Shown here: positions 45,397-54,889 of the stretch, piece after piece
How positions within the stretch are numbered: position 1 is the first letter of the stretch
How the letters are laid out: every line of letters starts with the position of its first letter
Assembly (NCBI GenBank): GCA_002382805.1
Contig: DGAD01000027.1
Coordinates: 1 to 64,000 of the forward strand
Reading direction: 5' to 3'
Source: Clostridiales bacterium UBA4039
GTDB taxonomy: Bacteria; Bacillota; Clostridia; Lachnospirales; Vallitaleaceae
DNA length: 64,000 bases
Program-made: the position numbers and the translations under genes
The notes under the pieces: generated by a model
Seen by the model: only the letters and a program-made list of their open reading frames with translations
Told to the model about the DNA's origin: nothing
The model's database searches: none

Positions 45397-46617
45397 ATGA
45401 AGCTTAAGCGTATTATTGGTATTATTATAATATTGATTATATGTCAACTATTATTAAGTTATTATATCTATGAATATACAATGTTTGAGCATCCGACAGG
45501 AAAATTTTTCCTCATCTTTGTGACGAATTGGATATTGATTATTTATGCGGTCGGATATATATTTAGAGACTATACCAATCTGTTTTTAACATTAAGACGA
45601 TTTGATCGGAATTTGGATACAACCACAATACTCTATGAGCTTCTTAAGGAACTTGCGGGAATTGAAAATAAAGAAGAGATTTATGATAAAATACTGGAAG
45701 CGGCGTTAAAATCCATACCCTCGGGAATGATGGGATCAATTTTATTAAAGCATGATGAATACTATGTATTTGAAACGTCCAAAGGGTTTAATCATGAATA
45801 TCTTGAGCTGATTCAACTTCGACCCGAAGAGACGGGGCTATATAAAGTGACAGATGGTAAGATGGATAAAACGGTAGTGATTAAAGACATACATCAACTC
45901 AATCAAGGATATATGGATAGCGTTCAGATTGAGTTATTAAAAAAAGCCGGAACGGATAAAGTGAATTCTTCTATTACAGCGCCAATCAAATTGCGCCAGC
46001 ATGTCATTGGGATGATTAGCTTGGATTCAACAGATCATAATGCTTTTGATCGTAGTGATATTGAGATATTGGAACTGTTTGCCTTTGAAGTATCCAAATT
46101 TGTCCAAATGTATGAAACAATGGAGTTAAATCTTGTTATGTCCCGTTATGATGAACTGACCAATATATGTAATCGTAGATATGGACGTGAACAGCTAAAA
46201 CGTCTAATGAAAGCAAAGACCCCATTTGTCTTGGTGTCAATTGATTTAAATAACTTGAAAGCGGTTAATGATATGTATGGTCATGATGTCGGTGATGCAT
46301 TGATTCAAAGTTTTGTAAAAAACACAAAAATTTTTATTAGCAAGGATGATATTATCTCAAGATATGGTGGAGATGAATTCATTATCATTTTTCCAAGGCA
46401 CACACCGCTAGAAGTACGGGTGATACTGGATGATTTGAAGCATTATTTAAAGAATCAATCGATTATGAACGAAGGTCCGCCTATCAGTGTTAGTTTTAGC
46501 TATGGCCTTGTCGAATATCCGAGTGAGACCATTAATTATGATGAGTTGTTAAAAATAGCGGATGATCGGATGTACAATAATAAACGAGAGAAAAAAGAGT
46601 ATACTAACTTACACTAG
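45397..46617 (+). CDS. membrane-anchored GAF-GGDEF diguanylate cyclase
   Basis: The 406-residue protein has two membrane helices (about 5-27 and 36-58), a GAF-like sensory domain (about residues 85-245) and a GGDEF domain (about 250-400). The active site RYGGDEF is intact near residue 324, so it should make cyclic di-GMP. The inhibitory RxxD site normally just before it is not kept (SxxD instead), suggesting weak or no product inhibition. It stands 26 bases before the LRAT-like gene and may be cotranscribed. The HD-GYP gene at 24706 is the only other cyclic-di-GMP gene in the window. Confidence 0.9.
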   Translation: MKLKRIIGIIIILIICQLLLSYYIYEYTMFEHPTGKFFLIFVTNWILIIYAVGYIFRDYTNLFLTLRRFDRNLDTTTILYELLKELAGIENKEEIYDKILEAALKSIPSGMMGSILLKHDEYYVFETSKGFNHEYLELIQLRPEETGLYKVTDGKMDKTVVIKDIHQLNQGYMDSVQIELLKKAGTDKVNSSITAPIKLRQHVIGMISLDSTDHNAFDRSDIEILELFAFEVSKFVQMYETMELNLVMSRYDELTNICNRRYGREQLKRLMKAKTPFVLVSIDLNNLKAVNDMYGHDVGDALIQSFVKNTKIFISKDDIISRYGGDEFIIIFPRHTPLEVRVILDDLKHYLKNQSIMNEGPPISVSFSYGLVEYPSETINYDELLKIADDRMYNNKREKKEYTNLH

Positions 46618-46642
46618 ATACTTTTGACTATGAGGAGAAGAC

Positions 46643-47152
46643 ATGTTTGGTGACATAATATATGTGGAGCGTAAGCCGTTATTGTGGAAGTCTGTTGAAA
46701 AACGTGCAAATCCAAATTCGAAAAGAATCGATTATATCATTTTTCGTACAGCAAAGTATCGTCATTATGGGATTGATATTGGATATGGACAAGTGGTCCA
46801 TTTTCAAGGCGATAGTTTTTGGAGCCGACATGAATGTCGGGTGATTGAAAGTTCAATGGAAGAATTTTTAAAAGATGGAACGCTAGGGCATGTGGCAAAT
46901 TTAGAATATTCTTTTTCAAGAGATGAAGTTGTGCGAAGAGCGTTAAATCATGTGGGTTCAGGTTTTGGCGGATACAGTATTAAGGATAATAATTGTGAAC
47001 ATTTTGCAAGATGGTGTGCAACGGGAGTTCGTAGTGCAAGACAGTCCATTTTATATAATTATTTTCCTGCATCAGAGATTATCTTTTTGCGAACGCTTGC
47101 TGTGGGTAGCTATATGGGACGTGTACTTTTAAAAAATTTTTTTAATGAATAG
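46643..47152 (+). CDS. LRAT/NC-domain (NlpC/P60-like) family protein
   Basis: The 169-residue protein has the circularly permuted papain-like plan of the LRAT group: GDIIYVERK at the start, the catalytic-type histidine in RHYGIDIG (near residue 36), VVHFQGD (near residue 52), and the cysteine in NNCEHFARWC (near residue 117). Animal relatives are acyltransferases or phospholipases; bacterial ones are of unknown activity. A C-terminal hydrophobic part (about 142-165) could touch the membrane. An AGGAGAAG site precedes the ATG, and a terminator follows. The preceding GGDEF gene is close. Confidence 0.78.
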   Translation: MFGDIIYVERKPLLWKSVEKRANPNSKRIDYIIFRTAKYRHYGIDIGYGQVVHFQGDSFWSRHECRVIESSMEEFLKDGTLGHVANLEYSFSRDEVVRRALNHVGSGFGGYSIKDNNCEHFARWCATGVRSARQSILYNYFPASEIIFLRTLAVGSYMGRVLLKNFFNE

Positions 47153-47161
47153 GCATAATCT

Positions 47162-47216
47162 AAAACAGGTACAGTAAGGAGTTTGATTTGAATTCTCCTG
47201 ACGGTACCTGTTTTTT
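47162..47216 (+). terminator. terminator after the LRAT-like gene
   Basis: AACAGGTAC and GTACCTGTT pair, with an inner AGGAG/CTCCT stem, followed by a T-run. Confidence 0.8.
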
Positions 47217-47252
47217 ATATAAGGGTCTATAGTTTTTTATGATGGGCTTAGT

Positions 47253-50200
47253 TTATGCTTTTTCATAGCGAATACGTGTACGAATCTGTTTTTCAGCTTC
47301 TTCCACAGAGATGCCTTTTCTTTGTGCATAACTTGTTACTTGATCCTTGCCGATGTGGAGAAGATCATAATATCTGGAGCGTGGGTGAGCAAAGTAGAGA
47401 CCGCTAACACTTGCTCCAGGAACCATCATATAGCTTTCGGTTAATGTCACTTGGCTATTTTTATCTGCATGAAGCCACTCAAAAAGTGTCAGCTTTTCAG
47501 AATGATCGATAAGGGAAGGATAGCCAAAGGCTGGTCGTATTCCTTGATATTTGGCCTGTAGGAGATCTTCTTTGCTTAAAACTTCATCTGCAGCATATCC
47601 CCAATAATGCTTTCGAACGTCTTCGTGAAGCTTCTCGGCAAAGGCTTCAGCTAGGCGGTCTGCAAGAACACGAACAAGTAAGCTGTTATAATCATCGTGG
47701 TGCTCATGATAAGTCTGAACTAGTTTTTCGACACCAATACCTGCGGTGACGATAAAGCCACCGATGTAATCGGTTATACCGGCAGATGAGGGAGCGATAA
47801 AGTCCGAGAGGCAAAGGTGTGCAGAATTCTCCTTTTGCTGACGATAATTATGTAAACAATAATCACCATCGGGTGTGTTGATGATGATATCATCACCTTT
47901 AGCATAGGCGGGATGAATACCTAGAACACCCTCAGCAGTTAAACTTTGGTCGATTGTTAATTGATCAAGGAGTTTTAGTGCATCATCATATAATTTTTTA
48001 GCCTCTTTTCCGATAGTTGGATCTTCGAGGATATCCGGAAAGCGCTTTTTCATTTCCCAGGCGGTAAAGAAAAATGTCCAATCAATATATGGGATTAGTT
48101 CCGGTATTGTAGCTTGTATTTTTTTGATTCCGATAAAATTAGGTTTATGTATAGTTGAGTCATCAAAGCAAAGCGCTTCTTTTAATGCTATGGCTTCATT
48201 GTAATCGAGTAATTTGGATACATGTTTTTTAGATACTTGGCTGACACGGTCATACTCTTCATACATGGAATCTACAAAAGCTTTATGATGCTGCTGGTCC
48301 TGAAGTTTTTTAGCTGCTTCTACACCTTTGGTGGCATCTTGAGAATATACAACAGGGTGGCTATAATTGGGCGCAATTTTAAGAGCTGTATGTAGCATAG
48401 ATGTCGTTGCACCACCAATTAGTAGGGGAATGGAAAAATTATTTTCTTCCATCATTTTTGCCATTGTTGCCATCTCATCAAGTGATGGGGTGATGAGTCC
48501 ACTTAATCCAATCATGTCCACATTTTCTTTTATGGCTGTCTCGATGATTTGTTCAGGTGGAACCATAATGCCAAGGTCAATGACTTCAAAGTTATTGCAT
48601 TCAAGTACGACGCTAACAATATTTTTTCCGATATCATGGACATCGCCTTTGACGGTTGCCATAAGTACTTTTCCGGCACTGGTTGACGCACCTTTTACAT
48701 TTTCTTCTTTAATAAACGGGAGTAAATAGGCGACAGCTTTTTTCATGACACGAGCGCTTTTAACGACCTGGGGAAGGAACATTTTCCCGCTGCCAAATAA
48801 GTCGCCGACAATACTCATGCCATCCATCAAAGGTCCTTCGATGATGGAGATAGCATTGGGAAGTTCTTGCCTTGCCTGAGCCAAATCCTCATCAATATAG
48901 GTGGTAATTCCTTTGATCAAGGCAGTGCTTAAGCGTTCGGTTACGGGTAGGGTTCGCCATGTGTCAACAGCTTTTTCCTTAGTTTCAGACCCTTGTGTCG
49001 TAAGGGTGGCAGCATAATCTAGTAAAGCGTCGGTAGCATCTTTTTGGCGATCAAAAAGAACATCTTCGACTTTACTTAAAAGTTGTGGATCAATATCATC
49101 ATAGATTTGGATCATTCCCGGATTGAGAATGGCCATATCCAGACCCGCTTGAATGGCGTGGAATAAAAAGGCAGAGTGCATAGCTTCACGAATGACGTTA
49201 TTACCTCTAAATGAAAAAGAGAGATTGCTTAGTCCACCGCTGGTTTTGGCGTAGGGTAGATTTTTTTTGATCCATCTTACGGCATCAATAAATTCAATGG
49301 CATAACGATTGTGTTCAGTAATTCCTGTAGCAATGGCCAAGATATTGACGTCAAAGATAATGTCTGCCGGGTTAAAGCCTAGACGATTAACGAGAAGGTC
49401 ATAAGCGCGCTTAGCAATCTGAGTCTTACGTTCAAAGGTATCGGCTTGCCCGTGTTCATCAAAAGCCATAACAACAACAGCAGCTCCAAATGCTTGAATG
49501 ATACCGGCTTGATATAAAAATTCGTCTTCGCCATTTTTTAAGCTGATAGAGTTGACAATGGGTTTACCTTGAATGGATTTGAGTCCTTCTTCGATGATTT
49601 CCCATTTTGATGAATCAATCATAACAGGGACACGGCTGATATCAGGTTCAGATGCAATAAGTTTGAGAAAGGTTGCCATCTCTTTTTTACCATCGAGTAG
49701 TCCATCATCAAAGTTGACGTCGATAATTTGGGCGCCGTTTTCTACTTGATGTCTGGCGATGTCTAAAGCTTCTTCATATTTTTGTTCGCGGATTAAGCGG
49801 GCAAATTTTCTTGAGCCGGCGACATTGGTACGCTCACCAATATTAATAAAGTTGAATTGTGCATCGATAGTTAGTTCTTCTAATCCGGCGATGCGGGTTT
49901 TAATGGACGGTTTTTTAGGAACTCGGGGGGCATAGTTTTTGAGTAAATCAGCAATAGCCTTAATGTGCGATGGCGTGGTTCCGCAACATCCTCCAACGAT
50001 GTTTAACGCATCGGCTTTAGCTAATTGATGTATAAACTCAGCTGTTTGTTCAGGCAATTCATCATAGGCCCCTAATTGATTTGGAAGTCCGGCGTTGGGG
50101 TGGATGCTGACGTAGAGTGGTGTGATTTTTGCCAGTTCTTTGACATATGGAATTAAGTCTTTTGCCCCAAAGGCACAGTTTAAACCGATGCTAATAACAT

Positions 50201-50903
50201 TTTTGTTTTGCATTGAAGCGTGAAAAGCGGATAAGGTTTGACCGGAGAGGGTACGTCCGCTTTTATCAGTTAGGGTTCCGGAGAGCATAATGGGAAGTTC
50301 AATATCTCGTGCATGAAAGACTTCATCACAGGCCATGAGTGCAGCGCGGGCATTGTGGGTGTCAAAAATCGTCTCGATAAGTAAGAGGTCTACGCCACCA
50401 TCAACTAAGCCTTCGATTTGAGTGATGTAAGATTGTTTGACATCATCAAAATGAACACTTCGATAGCTAGGATCTTCAACTTTTGGGGACATGGATAAGG
50501 ATTTATTCATCGGACCGATGCTTCCCGCGACAAAACAGGTTCTAGAGTTGGTTTTATAATAGGCGGTGAGGGTATCTTTTGCTAGTTTTGCAGCTTCATA
50601 ATTAAGCTCATAGGCGAGTGCTTCAGTATCATAATCGCTCTGAGAGATTGAAGTTGAATTAAAGGTATTGGTCTCAATAATATCGGCGCCAGCGTTAAGG
50701 TAGCTTAGGTGGATGTCTCTTATAATATCGGGGCGCGTTAAGACAAGAATATCATTGTTCCCTTTTAGATTGACAGGGTGATCTATAAAACGCGCTCCGC
50801 GATAGTCGGCTTCATCAAGTTTATAGTTTTGAATTTCCGTGCCCATAGCGCCATCTAATATAAGAATACGCTGACGGAGTGTGTTTAGAAAAGTTGTCAT
50901 CAT
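47253..50903 (-). CDS. metH: cobalamin-dependent methionine synthase MetH
   Basis: The 1216-residue enzyme makes methionine from homocysteine and methyltetrahydrofolate. Domains in order: homocysteine-binding barrel (about 1-325) with zinc cysteines in LNCAFGAKD and GGCCGTTP; pterin-binding barrel (about 345-610, [13 protein letters not shown]); cobalamin module (about 640-880) with the lower ligand histidine in [11 protein letters not shown]; and the AdoMet activation domain (about 890-1216, with [15 protein letters not shown]). All modules are present. ATG 50903 follows AAAGGAGG; an upstream extension of 45 codons lacks a site. No SAM or B12 riboswitch was seen in the gap to 51094. The divergent neighbour is a folate-reductase-like gene. 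Confidence 0.96.
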   Translation of the reverse strand: MMTTFLNTLRQRILILDGAMGTEIQNYKLDEADYRGARFIDHPVNLKGNNDILVLTRPDIIRDIHLSYLNAGADIIETNTFNSTSISQSDYDTEALAYELNYEAAKLAKDTLTAYYKTNSRTCFVAGSIGPMNKSLSMSPKVEDPSYRSVHFDDVKQSYITQIEGLVDGGVDLLLIETIFDTHNARAALMACDEVFHARDIELPIMLSGTLTDKSGRTLSGQTLSAFHASMQNKNVISIGLNCAFGAKDLIPYVKELAKITPLYVSIHPNAGLPNQLGAYDELPEQTAEFIHQLAKADALNIVGGCCGTTPSHIKAIADLLKNYAPRVPKKPSIKTRIAGLEELTIDAQFNFINIGERTNVAGSRKFARLIREQKYEEALDIARHQVENGAQIIDVNFDDGLLDGKKEMATFLKLIASEPDISRVPVMIDSSKWEIIEEGLKSIQGKPIVNSISLKNGEDEFLYQAGIIQAFGAAVVVMAFDEHGQADTFERKTQIAKRAYDLLVNRLGFNPADIIFDVNILAIATGITEHNRYAIEFIDAVRWIKKNLPYAKTSGGLSNLSFSFRGNNVIREAMHSAFLFHAIQAGLDMAILNPGMIQIYDDIDPQLLSKVEDVLFDRQKDATDALLDYAATLTTQGSETKEKAVDTWRTLPVTERLSTALIKGITTYIDEDLAQARQELPNAISIIEGPLMDGMSIVGDLFGSGKMFLPQVVKSARVMKKAVAYLLPFIKEENVKGASTSAGKVLMATVKGDVHDIGKNIVSVVLECNNFEVIDLGIMVPPEQIIETAIKENVDMIGLSGLITPSLDEMATMAKMMEENNFSIPLLIGGATTSMLHTALKIAPNYSHPVVYSQDATKGVEAAKKLQDQQHHKAFVDSMYEEYDRVSQVSKKHVSKLLDYNEAIALKEALCFDDSTIHKPNFIGIKKIQATIPELIPYIDWTFFFTAWEMKKRFPDILEDPTIGKEAKKLYDDALKLLDQLTIDQSLTAEGVLGIHPAYAKGDDIIINTPDGDYCLHNYRQQKENSAHLCLSDFIAPSSAGITDYIGGFIVTAGIGVEKLVQTYHEHHDDYNSLLVRVLADRLAEAFAEKLHEDVRKHYWGYAADEVLSKEDLLQAKYQGIRPAFGYPSLIDHSEKLTLFEWLHADKNSQVTLTESYMMVPGASVSGLYFAHPRSRYYDLLHIGKDQVTSYAQRKGISVEEAEKQIRTRIRYEKA

Positions 50904-51094
50904 ATCTGCCTCCTTTGATTGTATTATATAATAAAGCATATCCACAAGAATAGCAATATTTATCCGATAAAAAGGATTCGTGTTGGCAAGGGAGAGAACA
51001 AATGACAAAAATAGCTTGATGTTGATGGAGGTTATCATTTATACTAAGAACAGATGTTTAGACGATAAAGTAGTTTAATTAGGAAGGGAAAGCG

Positions 51095-52012
51095 ATGAAA
51101 GACAAAATAAGCAATAAGGAATTTGGAATGTTAACCTATGGAATTACGCCGCCTAAAGCACATCATTCTCACGAAAAAATTCAAGAGATTGCCGCGCGTC
51201 AAATCAAGCGGATAGAACAGCTGAATGTGGATGCGCTAGTTATCTATGATATACAAGATGAAAGTGATAGAACGGATGAGAAGCGAATCTTTGACTTTAT
51301 CGAAACGGTTGACCCATCAATATATGCCAATGAGTATCTCAAAGTGCTTAAAATGCCAAAAATTGTCTATCGCTGTGTTGGGAACTATGACAAAAAAGAT
51401 TTTGTCCGATGGCTCAATTCAGGAGAAGATCAATATAGTGTATTTGTAGGGACGGCTTCCAAAAGTCAAGCGATTACTATATCTCTTGGAGAAGCCTATG
51501 AAGAAGCTCAACAAACAGAAAAGTCTCCACTACTAGGAGGTGTAGTCATACCGGAACGTCATTTTGAACGACGTGATGAACCCAAGCGCTTGGCAAGAAA
51601 AGTAGAACAAGGGTGTGAGTATTTTATCTCACAATGTGTATATGATGCATCTATAAGCAAAGCGTTTTTGCGTGATTACAAAAAGTATTTTGAGGAAAAT
51701 AATTTAGATATTAAACCGATTATCTTTACACTGACGCCATGCGGCTCGCCAAAGACACTGCAGTTTATAAAGTGGTTAGGGATTCGAGTGCCAAAGTGGG
51801 TTGAAGATGACTTGCTTGGGGCCAAAGATATGCTTGAGCAATCCTTAAACCTTATTGAAGCTTTTTTTGCAGAATTATCAGTATATGCAAAAGAGCTAGG
51901 AATACCAGTGGGATGTAATGTAGAAAGTGTATCCATTCGTAAAGTGGAGATTGAAGCATCAATAAAATTGGCAAAAGATATTCGTGAATATATTAATCGA
52001 AAAAAAATGTAG
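51095..52012 (+). CDS. methylenetetrahydrofolate reductase-like protein
   Basis: The 305-residue protein resembles the MTHFR barrel family (PF02219 type): an early FGMLTYGITPPKAHHSHEKI segment, an IYDIQDES strand near residue 51, and a FISQCVYDASISKAFLRDY segment near residues 184-202 like the folate-binding part of MTHFR. It is divergent from metH, which uses the methyltetrahydrofolate that such an enzyme makes. Sequence is shorter in places than MetF, so cofactor and substrate are not certain. Its stop codon lies inside a 42-base palindrome terminator. Confidence 0.72.
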   Translation: MKDKISNKEFGMLTYGITPPKAHHSHEKIQEIAARQIKRIEQLNVDALVIYDIQDESDRTDEKRIFDFIETVDPSIYANEYLKVLKMPKIVYRCVGNYDKKDFVRWLNSGEDQYSVFVGTASKSQAITISLGEAYEEAQQTEKSPLLGGVVIPERHFERRDEPKRLARKVEQGCEYFISQCVYDASISKAFLRDYKKYFEENNLDIKPIIFTLTPCGSPKTLQFIKWLGIRVPKWVEDDLLGAKDMLEQSLNLIEAFFAELSVYAKELGIPVGCNVESVSIRKVEIEASIKLAKDIREYINRKKM

Positions 52013-52042
52013 TGCGCTTTTAAAAGCGCACTACATTTTTTT
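52001..52042. terminator. perfect 42-base palindrome, bidirectional terminator
   Basis: Two 21-base arms meet without a spacer and are exact reverse complements. The core is TAGTGCGC/GCGCACTA, with seven A residues at the left end and seven T at the right. It includes the stop codon of the MTHFR-like gene and ends 18 bases before the htpG stop, so it serves both convergent genes. Confidence 0.9.
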
Positions 52043-52060
52043 AAAAAGTATTATAACAAC

Positions 52061-53944
52061 TTAAATAAGTTTTTCAAGGATTTTGTTGCTACGTGTGATG
52101 AATGCGGACATCTTTTCAGGATCTAATGTCTTATGGCTAATCATAGCTAAATCATAGAGTTGCTCGCAGAAAAGTTTGACATCATTGTCTTTTGTACTAT
52201 CATCTTTATGTTCAAGAATATATTGAACCAAAGTATTATTTTTATTCAGTACAAGTGTCTCTTCGGTAGGTAAGTCACCCATGCCCATACCCATCATACC
52301 ATACATTTTAGTCATATCCTGCATGCGGCGAGACTCTTCCGCCAGTAAAATCATGGCAGAGATGTCCTTGGACTTTAAGGATTCGACTTGAATTTTCATA
52401 TCGTCTTTGGACAAGGCTTTTTTGAAGATACCTTCAAGAGCTTCTTGAAGTTCTTTAGCTTCTTCTTCAGTATGTGTATCTTCACCTTTTAATGTATCTG
52501 TTAGGTCAGCATCTATACGTGCAAACTTAACATCTGTATTTTTCATTTCCATCGTACTAATAAAGGGTTGATCAATGGAGTGATCCATGATAACTGCATC
52601 CATCTCATGGGACTTGAACATATTGACATATTGAGATTGGATTACTTTATCGGTGACATAATATACCTTGTTCTCATGTTTTTCTTTATTGGCTTCTAAG
52701 TATTCAGGAAGCGTAGTGAATTTATCATAGATAGTTTTGTATAGGATGATATCCTTTGTTTTTTCGTAGAATTTTTCATCGCGTAGGCAACCAAATTTGA
52801 TAAATGGATGAATATCGTTCCAGTACCCTTCATAAGCTTCACGTTCTTTTTTGAAGATACTATTTAGTTTATCAGCTACTTTTTTAGCAATATAGTCGCT
52901 GATTTTCTTGACAAACCCATCGTTTTGCAAGAAGCTTCGAGAGACGTTAAGAGGAAGGTCAGGACAATCAATAACACCTTTTAACAAGAGTAAGAACTCA
53001 GGAATGACTTCTTTGATATTATCTGCAATAAAGACCTGGCTGTTAAAGAGCTTAATTTGTCCTTCCATTGTGTCAAATTCATTGCCAAGACGTGGAAAAT
53101 ATAAAATCCCTTTGAGACGGAATGGATAGTCCATGTTTAAATGAATCCAAAACAGCGGCTCTTTGTAATCAAGAAATGTCTTACGATAAAACTCTTTATA
53201 TTCTTCGTCTTCGCATTCGCTGGCTTTTTTTAGATACAGTGGTGCAGGGTCGTTTAACATTTTGGGTTCATCAGCGATAATGTTCCCATCGTCATCTTTT
53301 TTGGGCTCTTCATGGATATCAGTTAAGTAGATAGGATAAGGCATGAAAGAACAGTATTTTTCAATAGTCGTACGTAGTGTCCAACTATTTAAAAATTCTT
53401 TGCCTTCATCACTTATGTGAAGAACAATCTCTGTACCAATCTCAGACTTAGTTCCTTCTTCAAGTTCGAACTCTGTTCCACCATCACATGTCCAGTGAAT
53501 AGGTTTTGCTCCGTCTTGATAGGATAGAGAGTGGATTTCAACAGTTTGTGCAACCATAAAGGCAGAATAGAAACCAAGACCAAAGTGTCCAATAATCTGG
53601 TCTTTGTTTTCTTTGTCCTTATATGTATTAATAAAGTCTTCAGCACCGGAAAAAGCGATTTGATTGATATACTTTTTAACTTCTTCATCCGTCATACCAA
53701 TACCGGAATCTTTAATCGTAATGGTTTTTGCTTTGCTATCTAAGAGAACATCAATTTTAAAGTCGTGTCCTTCGGGAATGCTGTATTCGCCCATTCCATC
53801 AAGTTTTCTCATCTTGGTCATAGCATCACTGGCATTGGAGATGAGTTCACGCATAAAAATGTCGTGATCGGAATAAAGCCATTTTTTTATAATCGGAAAA
53901 ATGTTCTCACTATGAATGGATAAACTACCTTTTTCTTTGCTCAT
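52061..53944 (-). CDS. htpG: heat-shock chaperone HtpG (Hsp90)
   Basis: The 627-residue Hsp90 has the N-terminal ATPase (ELISNASDAMTKMRKL near residues 34-49, DSGIGMT near 78, GHFGLGFYSAFMVA near 117-130), the middle domain (LPLNVSRSFLQND near 328) and the C-terminal dimerisation region ending with the chain NKILEKLI. The length is usual. A consensus promoter lies 56 bases upstream and a perfect CIRCE operator next to it, so HrcA control is very likely. An AGGAGG site precedes the ATG, with a small TGTAGA/TCTACA hairpin just before. Confidence 0.97.
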   Translation of the reverse strand: MSKEKGSLSIHSENIFPIIKKWLYSDHDIFMRELISNASDAMTKMRKLDGMGEYSIPEGHDFKIDVLLDSKAKTITIKDSGIGMTDEEVKKYINQIAFSGAEDFINTYKDKENKDQIIGHFGLGFYSAFMVAQTVEIHSLSYQDGAKPIHWTCDGGTEFELEEGTKSEIGTEIVLHISDEGKEFLNSWTLRTTIEKYCSFMPYPIYLTDIHEEPKKDDDGNIIADEPKMLNDPAPLYLKKASECEDEEYKEFYRKTFLDYKEPLFWIHLNMDYPFRLKGILYFPRLGNEFDTMEGQIKLFNSQVFIADNIKEVIPEFLLLLKGVIDCPDLPLNVSRSFLQNDGFVKKISDYIAKKVADKLNSIFKKEREAYEGYWNDIHPFIKFGCLRDEKFYEKTKDIILYKTIYDKFTTLPEYLEANKEKHENKVYYVTDKVIQSQYVNMFKSHEMDAVIMDHSIDQPFISTMEMKNTDVKFARIDADLTDTLKGEDTHTEEEAKELQEALEGIFKKALSKDDMKIQVESLKSKDISAMILLAEESRRMQDMTKMYGMMGMGMGDLPTEETLVLNKNNTLVQYILEHKDDSTKDNDVKLFCEQLYDLAMISHKTLDPEKMSAFITRSNKILEKLI

Positions 53945-53976
53945 AATAACCTCCTGTAGATTAAAATTCTACATAT

Positions 53977-54005
53977 ATGATAACGCGAGAAAAACAAAAA
54001 GTCAA
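53977..54005 (-). promoter_or_regulatory. promoter of htpG
   Basis: On the minus strand TTGACT (54005-54000) and TATCAT (53982-53977) are 17 bases apart; the CIRCE lies seven bases upstream of the -35. Confidence 0.8.
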
Positions 54006-54012
54006 TAGAAAA

Positions 54013-54039
54013 TTAGCACTCGATTTAATCGAGTGCTAA
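54013..54039 (-). promoter_or_regulatory. CIRCE operator (HrcA-binding inverted repeat)
   Basis: TTAGCACTC and GAGTGCTAA are separated by nine bases: an exact CIRCE. The spacer GATT-T-AATC is itself palindromic, so the whole 27 bases form 13-base arms around one base. It overlaps the last codons and stop of the upstream gene (54025-54525). Confidence 0.95.
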
Positions 54040-54525
54040 CAGGGTCGAGATACCTTGCTTTTTAAAGAAGCGAAGCATTGAATCATCAAAGTACTGTTCA
54101 GCTGTTTTGTCAAGCGTGAAGGAAGCATAGTTCGTTCCGGTAATAATGCGAATCTTATTATCTTCATAATTGAGGGTAAAGATAAAACCTCCAATCGCTT
54201 GGGATTCATTAAAACGAATTCTCTCCAGTGTTGAATGGACAGCATTTGGATGTAGGGAAAAGGTGATTTTCATTGAAGTAGGAGGCTTTTGACCGCGAAT
54301 CAGGTTAAAAGCGTGGGCTTTAAAATCCTTCCACCGGATATGCGTCAGTTCGTTTAATCGATCAGGGTCATCTGTATCTAAAAAGTCTTTGCGCACCTGA
54401 CCGTCAACGTGCACTTTAAAAAGTTGCACAAGTTCAAAAGAGACGCATAGGAATTCGTCAAAGACCTCTTCTTTTAATAATTTTTGCATAACCTGTTTTG
54501 TATCTTCTAAAATAAAACTAATCAC
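54025..54525 (-). CDS. DUF5721-like protein of unknown function
   Basis: The 166-residue protein has a start (ISFILEDTKQVMQKLL) and middle (LVQLFKVHVDGQVRKDF, then TSMKITFSL) that resemble the clostridial DUF5721 family. No catalytic motif, membrane helix or signal is visible. It lies upstream of htpG on the same strand; its final codons form part of the CIRCE element. In many genomes such genes sit beside housekeeping loci without a clear link. Read-through from it into htpG is possible. Function not assigned. Confidence 0.6.
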   Translation of the reverse strand: MISFILEDTKQVMQKLLKEEVFDEFLCVSFELVQLFKVHVDGQVRKDFLDTDDPDRLNELTHIRWKDFKAHAFNLIRGQKPPTSMKITFSLHPNAVHSTLERIRFNESQAIGGFIFTLNYEDNKIRIITGTNYASFTLDKTAEQYFDDSMLRFFKKQGISTLLALD

Positions 54526-54612
54526 TTTATGACCATCCTTTATTATTTGCTTTGTTCTTACATTATAGTATGAATTTTTGGATGTGGCAATGTTATCGGA
54601 GAAAGGTTTTTC

Positions 54613-54641
54613 TTGACAGCGGTGCTAAAATCCGATATCCT
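54613..54641 (+). promoter_or_regulatory. promoter of the MutS2-like gene leader
   Basis: TTGACA (54613-54618) and TATCCT (54636-54641) are 17 bases apart. The resulting transcript would carry a leader of about 240 bases before the MutS2-like start at 54890. Confidence 0.65.
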
Positions 54642-54681
54642 AAGGATATAATTTAATTTAAAGAAAGTAAGAGGATTTTTT

Positions 54682-54708
54682 ATGTATGTGTCTTATTCTT
54701 TTGAATAA
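54682..54708 (+). CDS. eight-residue leader peptide (MYVSYSFE)
   Basis: A short reading frame has a good GAGG ribosome-binding site seven bases upstream and a TAA stop. From its fourth codon to just past the stop, the RNA folds into a perfect eight-pair hairpin (54691-54698 with 54703-54710). Its start region 54681-54689 can instead pair with 54777-54785 over nine bases. Such a small frame with competing RNA folds before a terminator resembles leader peptides that control antibiotic- or translation-stress genes through ribosome stalling. It is too short for homology evidence. Confidence 0.5.
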   Translation: MYVSYSFE

Positions 54709-54719
54709 GAATTGAATAA

Positions 54720-54774
54720 TTTTTGCAACAGGTAACCAGACAGCGACAAGGTCGCTTTGTTCTTGTGTGCAAAA
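54720..54774 (+). ncRNA. structured leader RNA segment
   Basis: TTTTGCA (54721-54727) pairs with TGCAAAA (54768-54774) and encloses a perfect AGCGAC/GTCGCT hairpin (54742-54747 with 54751-54756). It lies between the leader peptide and the terminator-like hairpin of the MutS2-like gene. It matches no riboswitch class that I recognise. Confidence 0.45.
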
Positions 54775-54814
54775 TTACATACATATATAATTTCGGTTTT
54801 ACATATACTATTTG

Positions 54815-54855
54815 AGGCTCGTAGATTGTATCTATGGGCCTTTGTGTGTTTTTTT
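54815..54855 (+). terminator. terminator-like hairpin before the MutS2-like gene
   Basis: AGGCTCGTAGA and TCTATGGGCCT pair over 11 positions (two G.U pairs) around a five-base loop. The tail TTGTGTG followed by seven T residues is a plausible termination tract. Because it lies inside the leader and 35 bases before the gene, it would act as an attenuator. Confidence 0.6.
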
Positions 54856-54889
54856 GCGCGCGATTTATTTATTCGTGGAGGTAGAAAAG

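Noticed and set aside
50904..51094. SAM, T-box or cobalamin riboswitch before metH
   Set aside because: The gap is short and AT-rich without conserved aptamer blocks or a terminator; only a TATAAT-like box near the ribosome-binding site is seen.
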